Shown: positions 7,116 to 9,700 of the stretch, piece by piece
Layout of the letters: each line of letters starts with the position of its first letter
How positions within the stretch are numbered: position 1 is the stretch's first letter
Origin: Syntrophomonadaceae bacterium
GTDB lineage: Bacteria; Bacillota; Syntrophomonadia; Syntrophomonadales; Syntrophomonadaceae
Direction: 5' to 3'
Assembly: GCA_028683995.1 (NCBI GenBank)
Contig: JAQUGU010000052.1
Location: 1-9,700, forward strand
DNA length: 9,700 bases
The notes under the pieces: model-generated
What the model saw: only the letters and a program-made list of their open reading frames with translations
The model's database searches: none
Told to the model about the DNA's origin: nothing
Made by a program: the position numbers and the translations under genes

Positions 7116-7301
7116 ATGACATTAAAAAAGAAGTTTCTATTACGGGTAGACCAGGAGATCTATGACGCCCTGGAGAGATGGGCTAATGATGAATTCCGCA
7201 GTGTTAATGCCCATATTGAGTATATATTACGCAATGCCTTGAAAGAGGCGGGGCGACTACCGAAAATTGAAAGCAAGATAGATACAAGAGACGAAAAATA
7301 G
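7116..7301 (+). CDS. Arc-type ribbon-helix-helix DNA-binding protein
   Basis: This 61-residue protein matches the fold order of the P22 Arc repressor: a beta strand (KKKFLLRVD, residues 4-12), helix A (QEIYDALERWANDEF), the signature turn RSVN at 29-32, and helix B (AHIEYILRNALKEAGR). Arc itself has RSVN followed by a helix ending KKEGR. Aligned on the strand, the DNA-contacting positions Q9, N11 and R13 of Arc correspond to K6, L8 and R10 here, so only the arginine is kept. The charged tail (about 44-61) has no recognised role. The ATG has GGAG at 7105-7108 with 7-nt spacing and lies 18 bp behind the SPFH gene, so the two are translated from one mRNA. It is probably a dimeric repressor, likely of its own operon; an antitoxin role is possible but no partner toxin is adjacent in the same unit. 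Confidence 0.8.
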   Translation: MTLKKKFLLRVDQEIYDALERWANDEFRSVNAHIEYILRNALKEAGRLPKIESKIDTRDEK

Positions 7302-7311
7302 ATAGCTAATA

Positions 7312-7320
7312 TGCTAAAAT
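7312..7320 (+). promoter_or_regulatory. Extended -10 promoter of the holin-like toxin RNA
   Basis: TGCTAAAAT is an extended -10 element (TGn plus TAAAAT). No good -35 is seen at the proper distance (7292-7297 reads CGAAAA). Transcription would begin around 7326-7328, exactly where the left arm of the long-range inverted repeat begins, which supports the call. Confidence 0.45.
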
Positions 7321-7351
7321 AATACAGGAGTTGCCGTTTGGCGGTTGGTCA

Positions 7352-7370
7352 CTTTCCCGCGGAGGGGAGG
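7352..7370 (+). promoter_or_regulatory. Hairpin sequestering the toxin Shine-Dalgarno site
   Basis: CTTTCCC (7352-7358) can pair with GGGGAGG (7364-7370) around a 5-nt loop. The stem is 7 bp with two G-U pairs and takes in most of the GGGGAGGTGAT Shine-Dalgarno site. Translation of the toxin would be low until this is opened. Confidence 0.5.
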
Positions 7371-7378
7371 TGATGCCT

Positions 7379-7459
7379 ATGGTTACATATAGTGAATTGT
7401 TTCAATTCTGTATGTTAATCATAGGAGTTGTTACCTTGTGTATATTGCACAGAAAATAA
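7379..7459 (+). CDS. Holin-like small membrane toxin of a type I toxin-antitoxin locus
   Basis: The ORF encodes 26 residues: MVTYSELFQF, a hydrophobic segment of about 14 residues (CMLIIGVVTLCIL), and a basic end HRK. The MVTYS(E/D)LFQ opening and the single membrane span with a lysine-rich tail are the marks of the small putative holin-like toxin family of Firmicutes, recalled from that family and not searched. These peptides insert in the cytoplasmic membrane and depolarise it when overproduced. An in-frame ATG at 7373 is too close to the GGGGAGGTGAT ribosome site (7364-7374), so the ATG at 7379, 7 nt from AGGT, is preferred. The gene lies alone inside a 204-bp inverted repeat with a predicted antisense RNA. 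It is too short for most gene finders. It is not obviously linked to the SPFH operon upstream. Confidence 0.65.
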   Translation: MVTYSELFQFCMLIIGVVTLCILHRK

Positions 7460-7534
7460 CAAGACCGCCTTTGTTTAAGGCGGTCTAAACCGTTGAGGAC
7501 TAACCGCCGTACAAAAAGCGGCAACTCCTTTAGT
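7452..7534 (-). ncRNA. Predicted antisense antitoxin RNA (RatA-like arrangement)
   Basis: The minus-strand promoter at 7541-7569 would start an RNA near 7534. A minus-direction terminator at 7462-7486 followed by a T-rich run would end it near 7452, giving about 80 nt. The RNA would be complementary to the 3' untranslated part and the last codons of the holin-like toxin message, including the right arms of its long-range repeat. This is the layout of txpA/RatA in Bacillus subtilis, where the antisense RNA pairs with the toxin mRNA 3' end and causes its decay. The ends are estimates from promoter and terminator positions. Confidence 0.5.
7462..7486 (-). terminator. Rho-independent terminator of the antisense RNA
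   Basis: A perfect 10-bp stem, AGACCGCCTT (7462-7471) with AAGGCGGTCT (7477-7486), has a 5-nt loop. On the minus strand it is followed by TGTTATTTT, a T-rich tail. On the plus strand it is followed by AAACCG, which has no T run. It therefore acts mainly leftwards, but it may also stabilise the toxin mRNA 3' part. Confidence 0.6.
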
Positions 7535-7540
7535 AATTAA

Positions 7541-7569
7541 ATGATAACATGCTATAATTTTTCCGTCAA
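7541..7569 (-). promoter_or_regulatory. Sigma-A-type promoter of the antisense RNA
   Basis: On the minus strand TTGACG (7564-7569) and TATCAT (7541-7546) are separated by exactly 17 bp, each one base from consensus. It is the best promoter by sequence in the window and points into the holin-like toxin gene. Confidence 0.6.
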
Positions 7570-7570
7570 C

Positions 7571-7600
7571 AAAAACCCAGCTTACCCCTCACTCCAAGCT
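7571..7600 (-). terminator. Weak candidate terminator after aroA
   Basis: Just after the aroA stop, minus-strand AGCTT (7596-7600) and AAGCT (7579-7583) can pair around a 12-nt loop, followed by GGG and five T residues (7571-7575). The stem is only 5 bp, so this is uncertain. Confidence 0.25.
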
Positions 7601-7606
7601 ACTTGC

Positions 7607-8896
7607 TTACCGTGATATTTTCTCCAGCGTATTCCAAAAGGAAGGAAAGGAGATATTTACGGCCTCGGCGTTGCCAATAATAGTTTCACCTTCAGCTATC
7701 AAGCCGGCAACCGCCAGGCTCATAGCGATACGATGGTCACCATGACTATCTACCCTTACTCCCTGAAGCTGTTGTTCTTTTCCCTTTATGCGAAAACCAT
7801 CCTCCAGTTCCGCAATAGCCACACCCATTTTCCCCAGTTCGCCGCAGATAGCTGCTATGCGATCGGTTTCTTTTATTCGCAGTTCCCCTGCTTCCCTAAC
7901 CTCGGACTCCCCTTCAGCTACTGCCATGGCTACTGCCAAAACCGGCAATTCGTCTATCAGTCGCGGAATAATTTCCCCTTCAATTTTTACACCTTTTAGC
8001 TGCGAAGCGGTGACAATGATATCAGCCATTTTTTCGCCGCCTATGGTACGCTGGTTTTCCAGCTTAATATTAGCTCCCATTTGCTGCAATACCTCGATAA
8101 TACCTGTCCGGGTAGGGTTTACACCTATATCACAGATTTTTAATTCGGAACCGGGAACAATAGTAGCTGCTACCAGAAAAAAAGCCGCCGCAGATATATC
8201 TCCCGGCACCAGAAATTCCAGAGCAGATAGTTCTTGGCCGGACTGTATCTGAATCCCTAACCCGTCAACCTGGATGGAAGCGCCCATAGCCGCCAGCATA
8301 TTTTCACTGTGATCCCGGGACTTTTCCGGTTCCCAAATTTCAGTAACTCCATTTGCATTTAATGCTGCCAGCAGAATGGCGGTTTTGACCTGAGCACTGG
8401 CTACCGGTGACGAGTAATTTATGCCTTTTAGTTTACCACCCTTAATTGCCAGGGGTGGGTAGTTTCCTCCCTGGCGACCCTGAAGTTCTGCTCCCATTAG
8501 CTGCAGGGGTTCTATTACCCTTCGCATGGGTCTTTGGTTTAAAGAATGATCACCAGTCAGTACTGAGAAAAAGGGCTGGGCCGATAGTACACCGGTCAGT
8601 AAACGCATGGTGGTTCCAGAATTACCGCAGTCCAATACTCTATTCGGTTCTTTTAGCCCCTGCAAGCCACCACCCTTAATTACCAGAGTACTATTCCTTT
8701 CCTGTATATCTACCCCCAGGTTCTTCATACACCTGCAGGTGGACTGGATATCCTCGGCCGCAAGCAGGTTTTTTATTATACTCTCCCCCCGGGCCAAAGC
8801 AGAAAAGATAACCGCCCGATGTGATATAGACTTATCTGCAGCTACGGTTATTTCACCTTTAAGCGGTTTTGCTTTTAAGATAATTTTACTATCCAT
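7607..8896 (-). CDS. aroA: 3-phosphoshikimate 1-carboxyvinyltransferase (EPSP synthase)
   Basis: This enzyme joins shikimate-3-phosphate and phosphoenolpyruvate to give EPSP, the step before chorismate synthase. At 429 residues it is full length. Visible family motifs are DKSISHR (21-27, with the substrate lysine 22), GNSGTTMR (91-98), the catalytic-type acidic pair in IDELP (315-316), KETDR (342-346) and DSHGDHR (383-389). All four motifs recalled as defining class II enzymes are present: SAQVK (167-171), RDHSE (194-198), GDIS (232-235) and NPTR (260-263). The residue after NS in the PEP-binding loop is glycine, as in sensitive enzymes. The ATG at 8896 has an AGGGGTGA-type ribosome site about 6 nt upstream. 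It lies 38 bp behind tyrA on the same strand, an expected aromatic operon. No defects seen. Confidence 0.97.
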   Translation of the reverse strand: MDSKIILKAKPLKGEITVAADKSISHRAVIFSALARGESIIKNLLAAEDIQSTCRCMKNLGVDIQERNSTLVIKGGGLQGLKEPNRVLDCGNSGTTMRLLTGVLSAQPFFSVLTGDHSLNQRPMRRVIEPLQLMGAELQGRQGGNYPPLAIKGGKLKGINYSSPVASAQVKTAILLAALNANGVTEIWEPEKSRDHSENMLAAMGASIQVDGLGIQIQSGQELSALEFLVPGDISAAAFFLVAATIVPGSELKICDIGVNPTRTGIIEVLQQMGANIKLENQRTIGGEKMADIIVTASQLKGVKIEGEIIPRLIDELPVLAVAMAVAEGESEVREAGELRIKETDRIAAICGELGKMGVAIAELEDGFRIKGKEQQLQGVRVDSHGDHRIAMSLAVAGLIAEGETIIGNAEAVNISFPSFWNTLEKISR

Positions 8897-8934
8897 TTCT
8901 TCACCCCTATACTAGTGGTTAAATAACGCAATCA

Positions 8935-9700
8935 CTATTTCACCCAGGCTTTGATGTTTTGAGCTAATAAGGCCTGTACGGCTTGCTCGGCATCTTCTGG
9001 TGAAGGTACGCCTAAACGTATGGTTCCTCCATCACCTTCACGGGCACGTAAAATTTCAATATCTACTATATTAATCTTATGCTGATTAAGAATTGAGCCC
9101 AGGGAACCAATAATCCCGGGCTGATCCGGTACTATACAAATAAGATCCGAGAAACCTGGCATTAATCCCCGGCGTACCCGGGGTATGAGGTCACGAATGG
9201 CTTTGGCTCGGCTTAGTTTCTCATGCATAGCCTGGATATCACCAGCTTGTAAGGCAGACTTAATTTCAGCAAGTTGGGCTATAAATTCGTCCAGTTTATC
9301 CAGCAGTATATCTCGGTTGGAAAAGATTATATCTTCCCAAAGTTCCGGGGTTGATGATGCTATACGAGTAGTATCCCGAAACCCCCCGGCAGCCATCATT
9401 AAATCTTCCTCCCTGCCACCAGTAAGGTGAACCAGAGCTACCGCCGACAGATGCGGAATATGACTGACTGTAGCCACCAGTTGGTCATGTAGTGACGCTA
9501 GCATTACTCTGATACGAGCACCGGTAGCAGATAATAAATCACTTAGAAAAATCAACTGCTGCTGGGGAACGTTATCCTCCGGAGTCAGAACATAAACTGC
9601 ATTTTCAAACAGGTAGCGATCTGCGCCGTTTATACCTTTTATTTCGGCCCCCGCCATAGGATGCCCACCTACGCAGTATATATTTTCTGGCATATGCTTA
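8935..9700 (-). CDS. tyrA: Prephenate dehydrogenase with C-terminal ACT domain (partial, N-terminus outside window)
   Basis: The enzyme oxidatively decarboxylates prephenate to 4-hydroxyphenylpyruvate, the tyrosine precursor, using NAD. The frame stays open to the window edge, so the ATG at 9693 is internal; family length (about 365) suggests that some 110 residues, the NAD-binding Rossmann part, lie outside. Visible are GGHPMAG and SHIPHLSAVAL, each holding a conserved histidine, and GGFRDTTRIASS with the conserved arginine. These correspond to active-site positions known in the family. The helical dimerisation part follows (about 120-180 of the visible residues), and then an ACT domain (DLICIVPDQPGIIGSLGSIL onward), which usually senses tyrosine for feedback control. 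The last codons, AWVK then TAG at 8935-8937, are followed after 38 bp by aroA. Confidence 0.93.
   Translation of the reverse strand, partial: KHMPENIYCVGGHPMAGAEIKGINGADRYLFENAVYVLTPEDNVPQQQLIFLSDLLSATGARIRVMLASLHDQLVATVSHIPHLSAVALVHLTGGREEDLMMAAGGFRDTTRIASSTPELWEDIIFSNRDILLDKLDEFIAQLAEIKSALQAGDIQAMHEKLSRAKAIRDLIPRVRRGLMPGFSDLICIVPDQPGIIGSLGSILNQHKINIVDIEILRAREGDGGTIRLGVPSPEDAEQAVQALLAQNIKAWVK

Larger units (their letters stand above)
7326..7529. repeat. Long-range inverted repeat bounding the toxin RNA
   Basis: AGGAGTTGCCG (7326-7336) is the exact complement of CGGCAACTCCT (7519-7529). GGCGGTTGGTC (7340-7350) pairs with GACTAACCGCC (7498-7508) with a single G-U wobble. Together they give about 22 bp of 5'-to-3' end pairing around the small peptide gene. 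Such closure of the mRNA ends is typical of type I toxin messages. Confidence 0.7.

Noticed and set aside
7326..7529. Transposon-like MITE with terminal inverted repeats
   Set aside because: The paired arms enclose a peptide gene with a ribosome site, promoters and an antisense terminator, and no target-site duplication is evident. An RNA-level role explains the arms better, though mobility as a cassette is not excluded.
7550..7558. Plus-strand extended -10 TGCTATAAT
   Set aside because: It would only drive antisense RNA into aroA, has no -35, and lies within the better minus-strand promoter. Probably chance in an AT-rich stretch.
7788..8252. Plus-strand 154-residue reading frame over aroA
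   Set aside because: It is rich in serine and proline with no family motif and lies wholly antisense to a textbook aroA; a shadow frame.
9691..9693. ATG as the start of tyrA
   Set aside because: The frame is open to the window edge and the Rossmann NAD-binding part of the enzyme would be missing, so this methionine is internal.
1..9700. CRISPR array, tRNA or rRNA genes
   Set aside because: No regularly spaced direct repeats and no tRNA- or rRNA-like conserved segments were seen on either strand.

Overview
The window looks like chromosomal DNA of a moderate-GC Firmicute, most likely an anaerobic Clostridia-type organism of the Syntrophomonas/Pelotomaculum kind. This is judged from the strong Shine-Dalgarno sites, the aromatic-pathway gene order, the holin-like small toxin, and the style of the RHS protein. 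The genus assignment is inference from recalled homologs, not a search result.

Left two thirds (about 69-5894, minus strand): the wreck of one very large secreted RHS/YD-repeat protein gene. In coding order it has a signal peptide, four SwmB-like repeats, a carboxypeptidase-regulatory-like domain, a linker, six NHL-like beta-propeller blocks and a long YD-repeat tract. It is broken four ways: a one-base frameshift in SwmB repeat 2 (about 5442), an internal deletion with frameshift (about 3820-3840), an in-frame TAG (594-596), and a collapsed RHS core end (about 114-125). It is annotated as one pseudogene and also as its four open fragments. No toxin tip or immunity gene is visible.

Centre (5895-7301): a divergent intergenic region with a minus-strand promoter for the RHS gene, a repeat-like stretch, and a plus-strand promoter overlapped by a perfect 8-bp inverted repeat. 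The plus-strand promoter leads to a two-gene unit: a membrane-anchored SPFH/band-7 protein and a 61-residue Arc-type ribbon-helix-helix protein. The inverted repeat has the same TAGA-N5-TCTA layout as the phage P22 Arc operator, so the small protein may regulate its own operon.

Centre right (about 7312-7569): a compact element with the layout of a type I toxin-antitoxin locus. A 26-residue holin-like hydrophobic peptide sits in an RNA whose ends pair over about 22 bp and whose Shine-Dalgarno site is folded into a hairpin. An oppositely directed sigma-A-type promoter and a minus-direction terminator predict a short antisense RNA over its 3' end.

Right end (7607-9700, minus strand): housekeeping aromatic amino acid genes. 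tyrA (prephenate dehydrogenase with an ACT domain, N-terminus beyond the window) is followed 38 bp later by aroA (EPSP synthase with class II motifs). They supply successive and branch steps of the chorismate/tyrosine pathway and are probably co-transcribed.
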